Shown here one piece after another: positions 42,932-54,504 of a DNA stretch of 64,000 bases (position 1 is its first letter; every line of letters begins with the position of its first letter). Source of the stretch: Symsagittifera roscoffensis (Eukaryota; Xenacoelomorpha; Acoela; Convolutidae); assembly GCF_963678635.1 (NCBI RefSeq), contig NC_087063.1, forward strand, positions 55,953,504 to 56,017,503, read 5' to 3'. The notes under the pieces were generated by a model. The model made no database searches, had not been told where the DNA came from, and saw nothing but the letters and a program-made list of their open reading frames with translations. Position numbers and translations under genes: made by a program.

Positions 42932-43090
42932 CACATTTCCCATACTATAACCTACCTCGGGTTGCCCTCTTTGCTGATCGTGGCTGTGCTGACAGTCAGG
43001 CTGCTGCGAAACATGGCTGCCAAGCAAACCAACCCAGGGCACAGAGGATCTTCAGTGGGTAATTCATCGAGCGCCGCCAACATGCGAACG
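42932..43090 (+). CDS. GPCR exon with TM5 and third intracellular loop
   Basis: Acceptor GGAAAG ends at 42931. The 159-base, phase-0 exon reads ITYLGLPSLLIVAVLTVRLL (TM5 with the Pro of the LGLP turn as P5.50), then a basic Ser/Asn-rich loop (RNMAAKQTNPGHRGSS) and AANMRT. Donor ACG|GTTAAT at 43090/43091. The other GT at 43059 would break the phase to TM6. The next exon starts with VNVALTL, so the join gives a basic-residue entry into TM6 as in other receptors. Confidence 0.75.
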
Positions 43091-44763
43091 GTTAATATTT
43101 TTTGACTGTTGAAACTTTGATTCGATTCTTGAAATTAACTTCCAACTAATTTTTGATTGAAATTGTGAAATTTTTCAAAAAAGATCCACAATTTCGCCAC
43201 TATATGTAATTTAAAACCATTTTTTGAGAACATAAGAAAACCCTAAATGAAAAAATTCAGTTAACATATTTTCATTTCCAAGTGAAGATGGTCCTTGAAT
43301 TTTCAAAGTTCACTTCAGAAAAAAAAAACGGTTTTAAAAATCAACAAAAGTCAGCGGCAAGATCCACAAAAAATTCAAGTGTCCCAAAAAACGCAACTCA
43401 GTTTATGGTCAGGGTAACGAACCACACTTCATTAAGCTTTGTAACAAAGTCCAGCATAAAAAGATACACATTTCCTGTAGAAAATAATGACATTCTTTAT
43501 TCGCACAGATGGAACAATAATGAAAGACTACTTTTTTCATTTATAATTCCTATCTTGTCCAAAAAATTCAGATTGCCCTTTTAAGACAGACATAACATTC
43601 AAGACTGCTCCTTGATATTAGTTTCAATGAATCTTTCAAAAATATTTTTCAACTTGCATCATATGAAAAACTTCTGATTGCCAAAAAACATTCTGTAATT
43701 TTTTTAAAACTAAAACCTGAATTTTTAAAATATTTCAAGGGCCACTTCACGAAAATGGAAGGAACTATATATCGTAAAAGGTTTTAACTTCCGATCAGTT
43801 TTAGGAACTTCAAAAAAAACTTGTCAAGTTCACGTTTGTTATCACATCAAAATCCTATTAATTTTGATGGGAACTCCATAGAAACAAAAACAAAAATTCT
43901 TCTCGACCGTTTTTTTGTCCTTTTTTTTGACTAAGTATTAAATTTTGAAAAAGACCTAATTAGAGACCTAATTTTCATTTCATTTGTCCTCCAATTAAGA
44001 CAGTATACTTAGGCTTCTATAATTTTTGTACGAAAAAACTTTCCAGAAAGGTTGGACAATTTTTTGAATTCTGAACTTTAATCATTGTGGCTAGAACATT
44101 ATATGCTACTTGTGCAGAAATTGGATTTCATTGTTGAAGGTAGATTTTTTGGGTTGCCCCATTTATTTATTAAATAACGGGCCGCACTATTTTGGTTTTT
44201 TTTGTAATTAACGGCATGAAAACCAGAAAAACCTAGGACTAGGTTCAAGTTCACTATAGAACTCATGGAAAAATGCTGGCGTAGTTTTATATTAAAATAT
44301 CGCAATTTTCATGAATGAACCAACGTATGGTTGCCCATTTGTTTATGTCTATGGTGCCCACTCTATTGTCCAACAGAGGGACAATTACTGATAATGCAAA
44401 AAAATTGACCGGATGACGCCGGAAACATGCCTGGTGGCGGATGAAGAACTGTTCATAAAGCTGTCTAAGAGACGTCAAACTTTTCAGAAATACGAAACAT
44501 TGTTATTGAACGTTCTAATTCTATGGCTAGCAAAAAATTCAACACAGAGGCGAATGGGAGCTTTGCTACAACGAAAGCGTAGCATAGTAGGCTACCAAAA
44601 TATAAAAAATATCAAAATAAAGAACTGGAAAAACACTTGCAAAATTCACTGATTTCTTTTTCAGAAAAATAGAGAAGAAATACAAGCATTTTGTCTTTTT
44701 TGATTTGTTTTTTTTTCTATATGAATAAATTTTTTACTGTCAAAGCTATTGCAATTTACATGC
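43091..44763. other. AT-rich intron; no gene recognised
   Basis: ORFs of 60-100 codons on both strands are low-complexity Lys/Asn/Phe-rich sequence without motifs. Confidence 0.4.
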
Positions 44764-45020
44764 TGTGGGAATACAACCGACAGACTCTCTTCAACTGACA
44801 AACTAATAAAGATAACTTGGAATGATATGGAATAACTATAGCGTATTCTGTAATCTTTCATCAGAAAACAACAGAGTGGTTCTCTCAATCTTTAAACATT
44901 TGTTGTTAACACGGTCGACAGGTACCGACCTTGACACATTCAAAATTCAGTCATTCAATTTTCACTCACTAACTAACGCTATGACCTTCTAGCATAGAAT
45001 CATAAACTTCATTGGGGGCG
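44764..45020 (-). repeat. 3' LTR of Ty3 element 3
   Basis: Shares with 51432-51697: ACAACCGACAGACTCTCTT, TCGACAGGTACCGACCTTGA, CACATTCA, and CTATGACCTTCTA. Confidence 0.75.
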
Positions 45021-45139
45021 GCCCTCCTGCCGTAGCACACTTCTCCTCTTTCAAATGGAATTTCTGATCAACCAGAAAGTATGGTTTCAAGAACAAAGTT
45101 TATCCATGAGTTTTTAAAGTCTCAGTTTACTTTTTCAAT

Positions 45140-46470
45140 TAGTTCTTTTTCTTCTGAGACTCCATTCTGCCACCCTTCTTAAATACTCTCATTGTTCTTC
45201 TTGCTGACGGGGATGACAAGAGCTCCTCCGCTGAGACGAGAATCGTTGCCCCACCGGAAAATCCCGGAGATTACGCCACCGATACTTCTTTCACCACATG
45301 TCGGATAGGACTGCCGGAAAACTGTGTCTGCTTCTTACTGAAAGCTCGTGAGGATGATGACTCACTGTCATCTTGATCTGCTGTGGTGTCTGGTGTACTT
45401 TTCTATGGGCTGTCCACTGATTTGTTCGGACTTGAGTCCGGTTTTGACTTGCAAGACTGCGGTATGATATTCGAGTCTAGTACTAGGTCATCCTCCGAGG
45501 AAACTGGTACTAGTCCGGCTGCGTCTGTAACAATTTCCGCATCAGGTTGAATCGTCGCTCACCTTGTCTTGTTGGTCCGGCTGTTGTCTATTTTGACTGA
45601 GTTAGTTTGACTGGAACTAATTTAGAACTGGTCAGTTGGTCGATTGGAGATGAACTTGCAACTGATGGGTTGATGATCCCACTGGAACTTGAAGAAGACC
45701 TGGTTAGGGCTAATATTGGGACTACGGGTTGGGGCGTCTGGCTTGGAGTGCTGACTCTGGTTATGTTAGGGACAATCTTCCGAAGTTTTTCCCCGGACTG
45801 GGACCGCCGAGGCTGATAACTTTGACGACGCTGTTAGTTGTCTAGGTTGGGCTTGTACCTTCGAAATTGTTGGCTCGTCCGAAGATGATGAGTTCGAGAT
45901 TCTGCTTTGTGTCTTTGCCCCTTTCCCGGTTATTGTCTTGCTGGAACCTTGGCTACCTGAAACTTGAGGATTATTAACCTTAATTATATGCCACTTTTTC
46001 TAACAACTTTCCACAGTTCTGTAGTATATGTTCAAGGAGTGATTTTGACGATCTTATCCATATAATGTTTAAATAGTTGTTTCCTCGATTTGCGATTCGC
46101 CCTTTCCCGTATACTCCAACGGATTGTGATTTAGATAAGTGTAATGACACAAGTTTACTTTAGACTTGGAAATTGACAAGTCTGTTGTGTCTGGTCTGAA
46201 TCTGAGAGTTCCCACTGTTAAACTATTTCTAAGTGAAGCCGCTAGTAGCTGGTTTCTGTCTGTTAAAGTGCGAAGTGCTCGGCAGCACCCTTCGTGTGAC
46301 AGCATCTCTTTCCACACCATCCATCCATTGGTCGATTTAGCTAGCTGTTCGAGGGATCTATAGTATGGTGTGTCTGCAACTGATGTGCTATCCAGTTTGA
46401 ACTTAGGCGACACATATTTCAGCCTTTCCTCACAACTTTGATGCGTGGTCTGCCGTCGCATGTCTCCCTT
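45140..46470 (-). pseudogene. Ty3 element 3, C-terminal region after integrase
   Basis: On the minus strand a 130-codon frame at 46461-46069 (RRQTTHQSCEERLKYVSPK at its start, then ordinary polar sequence) is followed by a Ser/Gly/Lys-rich disordered part (SSKTITGKGAKTQSRISNSSS at about 45.9 kb). Placement after integrase mirrors the charged tail of element 2. Confidence 0.45.
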
Positions 46471-46699
46471 CTGCTTCTGCTGTCAGGAGGTCTCTTTTCA
46501 GATGTTGCTCGTGTAAAAGTAGTTTGGAATTAAGTTTGTCGGTCGTTAATGACCATTAATTATTTGGTTTTCTGCCAAAACGTTACTCAAAGGGGGTTAT
46601 GCCTGTAATTGAGTATTTTGTTTTCGAACATCTTCAATTATCCTTTTTAAAGACGACTGAATATGGGGTGGGTTATCTTCTAACTATAAAGCTCCCAAA

Positions 46700-47230
46700 T
46701 TCTTTGTAATGATCTGTTTTGTCGGCTCTACCAATCCGCATCGATCAGAAAATGTGATTTTTTCCTTTCGATTTGCAATATTGATTTACAGCCTTTTTCT
46801 TCAAACCGGAACATTGGTCCGTTCTAATTGCCGCTGGAACACTATGTGTAAAAGTATAATTATCTAAGAGTTTTAAAACTTTGTTGGCTTCAGTTGTTTT
46901 GGTAAGCATTGCTGTTGGATATTTCGATCAACGGTCGTTAGCTACTAAAATGTAGATTTGATTTCCTGAACCATCTGACAAAGGACAGCGTGGTCTAATT
47001 GAAGCCCCTCATTAGAAACGCTTAAAAAGCAAGAGATTAGCCCATTTTGAGAGGTCTCATCGGCTTTAAATTCTTACCTAAATTGGTGCAATTTTTGCAG
47101 TTCTTACATAGGTTTACGATGCCTCTGTGAAACCTCGGCCACATAAAAAATACTGGGCTGGGTCCACCATCGCCTACTGATCTGGATGGAAACAATGTAA
47201 AGAGGTCAACACTGCTCGTTGAAGGCAACG
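46700..47230 (-). pseudogene. pol: Ty3 element 3 integrase remnant
   Basis: The minus strand shows NLCKNCKNCTNLGKNLKPM (Cys pair of the zinc finger, about 47.1 kb), GLQLDHAV (first Asp region, about 47.0 kb), TKTTEANKVLKLLDNY and AAIRTDQCSG (second Asp, about 46.8 kb; the usual DQGS reads DQCS). Stops and frame breaks lie between. Confidence 0.6.
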
Positions 47231-48400
47231 TGGAATTGCAGTTCTAACATGAGCAATGTTGCAGCCGTCAATCACCGCTGCTGAGTCCAAGAAGGTCTTA
47301 ATATAAGGGTTTTTTTTATCGCTGTTTTCATTTGTCTAAGCGTCGCATCTTCATCTGTTAGCTCGCTGAAATTGTCTGAATCTAATATAACTGATAAGAT
47401 CCATCTAATAGACTTAATATAATCAACAAGCTTAGCTCTGGTCAATTGCTTCTTTCGGAAGTTTGCAATTATGGTGGCGTACTTGGTTGGACTTAATTCG
47501 CCTGTTTCAGCTGAAAATATTCTTCTCGGTCTTATCGTTTTTGCCTTCGATTAGGTCTGGATTGACCGAGCAAAATTCTGTGTATCGGCGCAATTTCAAT
47601 CAGATGTCTTCAAAAATTTTTGTTTATTTTTGGTTCTCACGATACATTCGAAATATCTAAAATTGAACAAATTTTTTAAGTCGATGAACCGCTATTGACA
47701 GAGTGATATTGACAGTTTGAAACAGTTGATTTTGTTATAAAACAGATAGGTACAGGGGGTGACTGAGTTATGTTACAGAGTTTATAAGAACACTGGGATT
47801 TCTTCCAGTAAGTTGAATACGGTTACTCGTGCATAAAACAAGTGCGCCCTCTCGCGGAGATTATCCAATATGTATTTCACTGGACTCTGATTGGTTCAAT
47901 TCTGTGCTTGAATTTGTTGCGCCCTCTTGCGGAGTGCATCAATATTATAGTTAGCTAGGCTGTGATTGATTGAATTCTGAGCTTAAATTCAGTACTCGAT
48001 TTTGATTGGCTTAGGTTCGTGCATAAATTAATTCTGATTGGTTAATACATCCGGATAAGATTCCATCTCCCTCTTGTGGTTTGATGCTGCTTGAATGTTC
48101 AAAGCCCCGATTGTGATTTAAGAAAAATGATATACTCTTACTTAAAAAATTATTGGATTTATTGGTCTGAATAGAACGGTCTATGTACAAGTTATCTTTT
48201 GTTTACGGGATTGGCTTAGATACATCTCGTTTAAGATCGAGGTTAGGTATATAATCACACTATTTGTTGTAAAACTTATAGATCGTTGAGCAGGCGGAAA
48301 AAAATTTGGATTGATTTCATTACGAACTGTTCATCGAAACTTTTTGGTTGGGGGCTTTGTAGTTGGGTGACCGGAAGGAAGTAATCTGTCTGCCCATTTG

Positions 48401-48679
48401 TCAGGCGTGACTGATATAATTTTTTCTTCTATTTGTCTGAAAAGCTGATAGAAATGCTCTATGGTCGATAAGGACCTCAAACTTGTTCCCAAAATAATAA
48501 ATTCGGAAATGTTCGCATGAACACTGTATGTCTAGTAACTCTACTTCATTAGTGATAAGCTTCCTTTTCTGGATATTTAAAAATCTAGAAGTCAATGAGA
48601 TCAGAACCCAAGAACCGTCTCGTGATGATTTTTGTTCTAAAGCCGAACATACCCCACTATGACTTGCGTCGCACTTCAC
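48401..48679 (-). pseudogene. pol: Ty3 element 3 RNase H
   Basis: 92 codons with KCDASHSGVCSALEQKS (catalytic Asp), LTSRFLN, NEVELLDIQ and YYFGNKFEVLIDHRAFL, the Ty3 RNase H order. The frame is open over the whole stretch. Confidence 0.75.
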
Positions 48680-48893
48680 TCTGGGTTTTCTTTTTTATCT
48701 GAATGATACATTTTTGTAATGTTCGATACTAGCTTGAGGTTGTAATCGAATGCCTTTTGTTGATCAATTCCCCAGATAAAATTCTATTTGTTATTCATTT
48801 TCAGCGAGGGTCTAAATTGCTCAGTCAGTAATTGAAGATTGGTTGGAAATTTCTGTAAATATTTGAGTTCTCCCATGAATGGACGAAGCTGTT

Positions 48894-49561
48894 TTAGAGC
48901 CTGCGAAGGTTTGAGTTGTAGAACTGTCTATACTCTTGAGAATTTAGGTTATTACCCGGATTTGCAAATATTGAAACCCAGCCACGATGTCTTGTATACA
49001 AAAACTTCACCTTTCGATAATATGAGAGCAAACATTCCCTTTCTAATTTATAGAAAAAATTTTCTAGAACTTTGTTGTAGTCTTCAACTGAGCCCTTCCA
49101 AACAATTAGTGATATTTGATATTTGGTTATGCCTTTGATATTTTGTAGCCCTGTTGTTAATTGCTTTTTGAAATTCCTTGGGCATATCTGTGAGGCCGTA
49201 AAATTTAGTTTTAAAACGATAGGTACCTGTTCATTCCCCGCATACAAAACTAAAATTGCAATGGCTACTGACAAGATCACTGAGTAAAAATTGACTAAAC
49301 GAATTTTTTAGGTCAAGTGAGGTAAGCCAAACTTCTCCCGGGGTATCCGCTTTGATAGTTTGCGCAGAAAGGTCTAATTGTTCGAGAAGTTTTGGCATTT
49401 GTAAGAAACTGGGCGTTCAAGGGTTTTGAAGGTTTGGCATTTTTGAAAATCTGGGCGTTCATGGGTTTTGAAGGTTTGGCATTTTTGAAAATCTGGGCGT
49501 TCATGGGTTTTGCGTCCATGGCTGGTTCAAAAGAACCGTCCTTCTTGGCTGTAATTTTCAT
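48894..49561 (-). pseudogene. pol: Ty3 element 3 reverse transcriptase with in-frame minisatellite
   Basis: From 49561 down: MKITAKKDGSFEPAMDAKP is the finger motif, then a 42-bp unit repeated nearly three times (49394-49512) gives copies of NAQIFKNAKPS. After a frame break come MPKLLEQLDLS, a TGLQNI-K region and VEDYNKVLENFFYKL. No intact FxDD box is recognisable; the place reads QISLIVWKG. Confidence 0.65.
49394..49512 (-). repeat. 42-bp minisatellite, 2.8 copies, in the reverse transcriptase
   Basis: Units start GGCATTTTTGAAAATCTGGG at 49436 and 49478, with a diverged unit at 49394. Period 42 = 14 codons, so the reading frame is kept. Confidence 0.8.
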
Positions 49562-49804
49562 CGGTGCTTCAAAATGGTCGCTGGCGCGTTTGTTTAGCTT
49601 TACAATATGTCATTCTCTGATGAGTTTCTTGATTTTGGTACCCACTTTGTCCTAGATGTGTATTGGTATTCTCCGATTTTTCTCTTGAATGGGAACCAAT
49701 GGATCTTTGTATACCTGGCAATGTACCCGATGATTCTTTGACCTGCCCTCTCTGGTGAAAACGTTCTTGACATTCTCCAATAAGTTTTTTCTCACGGATC
49801 AGTT

Positions 49805-50173
49805 TCATTCGACAAGAAAGAATTTTCGCATGCGAAAGTTGGTCTTGATTGGGTAGTTTGGACTCCCAGTGAGCTTTGCAGATCTAATTTCCAGGAGGCA
49901 TCTGGTACAATTTATTGAGATAAAGAGTTTTTCTAGGTTGATATGCCAGCTCAGTGATGAGATGTCTGCGAATAACGGGCCAAATAGATTGATTGTTCTT
50001 CTGTTGTAATCTAGACAGTGGGTGTCGATAGGAATTTCCGAGACCCACAGCATTCTTACGTTGGTGCCAGATTTGTCTAAAAAGTCTGCGGTTTTCGTTT
50101 TGATTAAAAAAAAGCGTGGCTGCCCGTGTCTTGAAAAAATGTTTTGCTGCCTTTTAAAGTGATCTACATGCAT
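49805..50173 (-). pseudogene. pol: Ty3 element 3 protease remnant
   Basis: TADFLDKSGTNVRMLWVSE resembles the retropepsin strand with D-S-G-T, here DKSGT with an inserted residue or shifted frame. Followed by a hydrophobic strand and TRCLLEIRS. Upstream gag sequence (50.2-51.4 kb) is too broken to define. Confidence 0.5.
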
Positions 50174-51431
50174 CTGGTTTTTCCAGTGGCTGGTTTGATG
50201 ATTTCTAGTTTTTCGACTGAATTTTTAGGGTTTCCGATTTTTTGGGTGGGTTCACCCATTGGTGAAATCATCAAAACTGAATATTCTATTTCTTTGTGCA
50301 TTGCGATAAAGTCGCATTCTTTTTCTGCTGTGACTTCACCACTTCTATGTTACTCCTGAAACTGCAGCATCTGGCGAAATGGCCTTTTTTTGTTGCAAAT
50401 CTTAAACGTTGCGTTCTTTGCCGGACATGAGAGTTTGTGGTTACGAGAAAAAATCTTTCCTCGAAAAAAGTATAGTTTGCTTTTTCTTTATTGGTTTTGA
50501 TTATGTCGATGATTGAATCTTCCTCTAGAGTTCTGTTCTCAGTTTATTTTAAATATTATCTTGTTCTTTCGCTGAACTGATAGAGTTTGTTCCTGTTTGA
50601 TTTTAAACGAGTTATGATAGTTCTGGCTAGATTTAGACTTTGGATTAGATGGTCCTGAGTAAGGCCCATTTAATTCTGTAAAGTGGAGGCAAATACATAA
50701 CTTTTCTCTTGAAGAATGGCGGGTTTGAGGGTTTCCTGAGTTGTTTTGCCTGGTCTAGAACAAATATCACATTGTATAACCTTAAACGTCATTTTTGTGA
50801 TGAAGATATCACGTACAGCTTTCTTTTCTCAGTCAATAGTCCAACCACCTTGGGCTGCTTGGCACAATAATCTCAGAAAAAATGTCTCCGAGTTTTTGCG
50901 ATTTGATGGTTGAGTTTTGTAAAGATTTATTCTTTCAATATTATAATTTTTGTTCTTTTTGAAAAGAGCTTCGCTGTAGCTGTAAAAAATCCCGAAATTT
51001 AGTAGTTGCAACATCTTTTCTTACCTTCTGATCCCAAAGAGAAGATTAAACGCGATTTGATTCAATAGTTCGCCTCGTGGAAACGTACAGAAAGTCCGAA
51101 TTTTGATCCTTTTTTTTCTTCTTTCGCCATTGAGTTCCTTAGTTTTGAGGATTTCAGTTTGATCTATTGCAATATGATTAGCTCCTTCTGTTGGACTCTT
51201 CTGCAGCTTCTCCTTTTCTCTCTGGTTGTGGTGGGAGTCGTCAAAAAAACTTCTACTGGGTCACTCAGTCGAATTTTCACGTTGCAGTGTTCTCTTAGAT
51301 TTACGGCTAAAAAAATTGTCCAATCCACCACTCCCAGGGGAATAAAGGCTCCGTTGTTGGTTTGGGACAGAACGCTGGTACCCCTACCAGATCAGTTCGG
51401 TCCTCGCCGACCAAAACTGCTGGCTGCGTCA

Positions 51432-51697
51432 TGTGAGATTACAACCGACAGACTCTCTTAAACTGGCAAACTTACAAAGATATTTTGAACTGATATGAAT
51501 TAACTATAAAGTATTCAGCAATCGTCTATCAGAAAACAAGAGAGCGACTCTCTCACTTTTTAACCAACCACTTGTTATCACTGTCGACAGGTACCGACCT
51601 TGACACATTCATTAATTCAGTCATTCAACTTTCACTCTTCAACTATAACTATGACCTTCTAACATATCATCATTAATTTCATAGGGGGCGAGCCACA
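51432..51697 (-). repeat. 5' LTR of Ty3 element 3
   Basis: About 266 bp, TGTGAGATTACAACC at its plus-strand start and GGGGGCGAGCCACA at its plus-strand end, so TG…CA in element orientation. Confidence 0.75.
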
Positions 51698-52114
51698 TAT
51701 ACCCAAAACTAATAATTAACTATTCTGCTCAAAGTTTGGAAAAAACCCTTGTTGTCGAAAAAGGCAACAAAAAGTAACAACTTTGCCGTCAAATTGTTGT
51801 GGTTTTTTATAAACGGCCACACAAATTATTTCAATCAAATCTAGAGTCTGCATTTAATCGTAACTCGCTTTTCTGAACCATTTGTAATTGACTGTTGCCA
51901 TTTCAAATATCTTTCGATGTATCATTTAAATTGTGAAAAAACTTCAAAAATTATTCAATTCGTCTTTTGTTCTGACAATAAGTTTTCTACGTCATTTTTT
52001 CGATTAACCTCTATTCTTCCTGTTTACTCTTTTCCTCTGAATGAACAGCTGCATGGTAAATTCGTTTTCATAGAAAGCACCAAATATATATACACACACA
52101 TACATATATGTATA

Positions 52115-52176
<62 letters not shown>

Positions 52177-52669
52177 CATGGTGAAAGTTTTTACCAACAG
52201 CTATCAAAATGGAAAGAATTTGTTTTTATACTGAAACAGCTGCTCTGAGTGTTGTTGAAAAAATATAATTCAATTATATAAAACATTAGCCATTTTCCAT
52301 GCAAATCATTCAGGGATGTTAATGGTTGCGCTTTATCCTCTATGGTGGGCAAAACAGGCAGTTCATTTATAAAAAGTTTTGAAAGCCATATTTAGACAGT
52401 AAAATTTGTCAACATTTTTATCCATTTTTCTAATATTCAGGCCACAAACTTATCACTATGAGCCAAGTAGTTTTGAAAACTACTTCCAGAAATATCTATA
52501 ATGCGTTTAGGCGTTGTATAAGACTTACTTAATTAATTTTTATAGGGAATGTTTTATAATACAGTGAAAAATTATAACTGTTCGTAGGAGAACATTATGT
52601 GACCGATACTGTGGATAATGCCTTACAAAGACAAAAACGCATCATACTTAGGCAGGGGTTGGTCTAGGA
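51698..52669. other. AT-rich intron with a TA microsatellite
   Basis: A TA repeat runs from about 52115 to 52172. No gene is seen. Confidence 0.6.
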
Positions 52670-53059
52670 CAGGTACGGATCTAGGATTTTTTCGAGGGGG
52701 GGGGGGCGGATTTTCAAAAACTTTTCAAAATTTTGACCTTTTTTTTTTTTTAGGTCGACCAAATTGATTTTTCGAGCTCTCCCAAAGCACTGTTTTGCCC
52801 CTATTTTGACAAAATTTTCGGGCACTTTTTGGGCACTTTTTGAAAAATTTTGACAAAAAAATAGCGTTTTTTTTTGGCGCGCGCTCCCCCTCAAATTTTT
52901 CCCAAGGCGCCTTTAGAAAAATTTTAGGGTCGGTCGGCCAAAAACGGATTTCTGAAAAAGTATCAAAGGGGGGACCCTTTGGGTCGGCAGGGGGTCGAAT
53001 CCCTGAGGGAAGGGCGTCCGCCCCAACCCGACCCCCCCCCCCCCCTAAATCCGCCCCTG
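52670..53059 (+). mobile_element. hAT-like non-autonomous element, copy 3
   Basis: Starts CAGGTACGGATCTAGG, contains a 10-base G tract, the GGCGCGCGCTCCCCCTC interior and GGGGTCGAATCCCTG, and ends CTAAATCCGCCCCTG. Flanks GTCTAGGA and ATCTAGGA would be a 7/8 duplication, but the latter is also the start of the next copy. This copy shows the uninterrupted sequence at the Ty3 element 2 insertion point. Confidence 0.75.
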
Positions 53060-53485
53060 ATCTAGGATTTTCTCGATGGGGGGATTTTCAAAAAAATTTC
53101 AACAATTTTGACGAGTTTTTTTAGAGCGACCAAATTGATTTTCCGAGCTCTCCTAAAGCATAAAGCACTAAAAGGACGCTGTTTTGGCCATGTTTTCTGC
53201 GCCGCCGGCAAGTTTTTCAAAAAAAAAAACAATTCAATTGAAAAAAAAAAAACAATTTTGAAAATATTGACAAAAAAATTTTTGGCGCGCGTTCCCCCTG
53301 ATTTTTAGTATATATTGACAAAGGAGGCCCCTTAGGAAAATTTTAGGGTCGGTCGGCCAAAAATTTTTTTTCTATAAAATTACCTAAGGGGACCCTTTGG
53401 GTCGGCAAGGGGTCGAATCCCTGAAAGCAAAAAGAGTCCGTCCACCCCACCACCGCCACGCCCCCGCCCCCTAAATTCGCCCCTG
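53060..53485 (+). mobile_element. hAT-like non-autonomous element, copy 4, abutting copy 3
   Basis: Begins ATCTAGGATTTTCTCGATGG, lacking the first nine bases of the terminus, and ends CTAAATTCGCCCCTG. Head-to-tail with copy 3 without spacer. Confidence 0.7.
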
Positions 53486-53700
53486 TACTATTTTTTGTTT
53501 GCTTCCAGACAGAGTATGTCGTAATTTTGAAAATTCGACGGAACGCTCAAATCTGTTCGGTTGAAAATGTTTCTGGTGGAATACATTCTGGGTTTTTATT
53601 TTCAAAAACAGAAACGCTCAAATGATTGCTTTTGGCCCTATAGCAGAAAAAAAACTAGTTAATCTTAGCCGCAGAAAAAACACCACGGTGATTGTTTTAG

Positions 53701-53784
53701 GTGAATGTGGCTCTTACACTTCATTGTGCTGTGTTCACCATCTTCTCCCTGGTCCAGTATGCCATCTTCTTCACGGCACGATCG
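53701..53784 (+). CDS. GPCR exon with TM6
   Basis: Acceptor GATTGTTTTAG ends at 53700. The 84-base, phase-0 exon reads VNVALTLHCAVFTIFSLVQY followed by AIFFTARS. The length and hydrophobicity fit TM6 exactly. The usual C-W-x-P turn is absent (Cys is present three residues before Phe, but no Trp or Pro). Donor TCG|GTTGTT at 53784/53785, like the ACG|GTTAAT donor of the TM5 exon. Confidence 0.75.
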
Positions 53785-54357
53785 GTTGTTGCATAATTTA
53801 TATGATTTTTTTCAGTCTTTTGAGCTTTCCGCAGCCAAAAATTCAATTGATTTGCATTTAACTCTATTACTTTGTCAATGAATAGCAACTAAATGATTCT
53901 TCGTTATTGAAAAAAAATAGTTTTTTTTTGCTTTTCCAATAGCTTAATTTTGTAAAAAAAAAGAGAAAAATAATTGGGTTTAAATTTATAGCAAAATTTT
54001 TTGGGCAAACAAAAACAACGAACGCTGAAAAAAATCAACAACGAATGATTTCATCATTTTTGCGACAAGGGACGCGGTATTTAAATTTTCATAAAGTCTG
54101 TAAGAATGTTGGAACATGCGTAACTTGCAGATGTCCTACTTAATACCAAACTGTTGGCAATATCCTTTCGGTCAGCAAATCTGGATAAGTTATTTAATCT
54201 AAAACCACTAACTTTGACGTTTTAAATTAATTTTTACCCATTTCAGCGCGTAAAAATTATGTCAAAATATTAATTAGGCTAAAATACTGTTTTTTGACCG
54301 GTTAATCTGCTGAAGAGTCCCCTCCGGTTTTGTCAATAATTTGTAGCCGACTTTCAG

Positions 54358-54504
54358 AATAATGGAGTGCAGAAGTTCGAGATAGGACTGGCCCAGCTGG
54401 CAGGTTCAATTGGGGCTGCTGCCAAAACTCCTTGCTACCTGGCCATGGCTAAGATGAGAAAAGCCATGTTCAGATCGTTCACCGGACGCATATGCGGCCA
54501 CTGA
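54358..54504 (+). CDS. GPCR last exon with TM7 and helix 8
   Basis: Acceptor CTTTCAG ends at 54357. Phase 0, 48 codons and TGA at 54502-54504. NNGVQKFEIGLAQLAGSIG is the end of loop 3 and TM7. AAAKTPCYLA stands where NPxxYxxA is expected (T-P-C-Y). MAKMRKAMFRSF is the basic amphipathic helix 8. The frame one base over is open from 54473 to TAA 54626-54628 and reads as a Ser/Thr/Asp-rich tail (DTADPVDLESACMSNTATE), so the true C-terminus may be longer if one base is missing. Confidence 0.75.
   Translation, partial: NNGVQKFEIGLAQLAGSIGAAAKTPCYLAMAKMRKAMFRSFTGRICGH

Larger units (their letters stand above)
44764..51697 (-). mobile_element. Ty3/gypsy (mag-like) element 3, minus strand, heavily degraded
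   Basis: LTRs of about 260 bp at both ends share GGTCGACAGGTACCGACCTTG-type blocks (given split below). Between them on the minus strand are protease, reverse transcriptase, RNase H and integrase traces in Ty3 order. The site after the 5' LTR is TGACGCAGCC, eight of ten matches to the serine-tRNA site of the other two elements. Many stops and frame breaks. It sits in the GPCR intron between TM5 and TM6, antisense. Confidence 0.8.
22502..54504 (+). other. Locus span: dispersed class A GPCR gene with transposon-filled introns
   Basis: Exons at 22502-22776, 32357-32483, 32825-32990, 42932-43090, 53701-53784 and 54358-54504 together supply TM1, TM3, TM4, TM5, TM6 and TM7-helix 8 in correct order on one strand. 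Exon joins TM3/TM4 (phase 1), TM5/TM6 (phase 0) and TM6/TM7 (phase 0) keep the frame. The TM1 exon ends in phase 2, so a TM2 exon that begins with one base is expected but was not found. The TM4 exon ends in phase 2 while the TM5 exon is in phase 0, so a small exon or a one-base error is missing there. Introns of roughly 10 kb hold complete LTR elements. The ligand is unknown; the motif style is that of invertebrate peptide receptors, but this is a guess. Confidence 0.7.

Noticed and set aside
52990-53005. tRNA T-arm-like GGGGTCGAATCCC in the hAT-like repeat, hint of a SINE
   Set aside because: The TTC core is replaced by GTC, no A box is found at the right distance, and the repeat has inverted termini and an 8-bp duplication, so a DNA transposon is the better reading.
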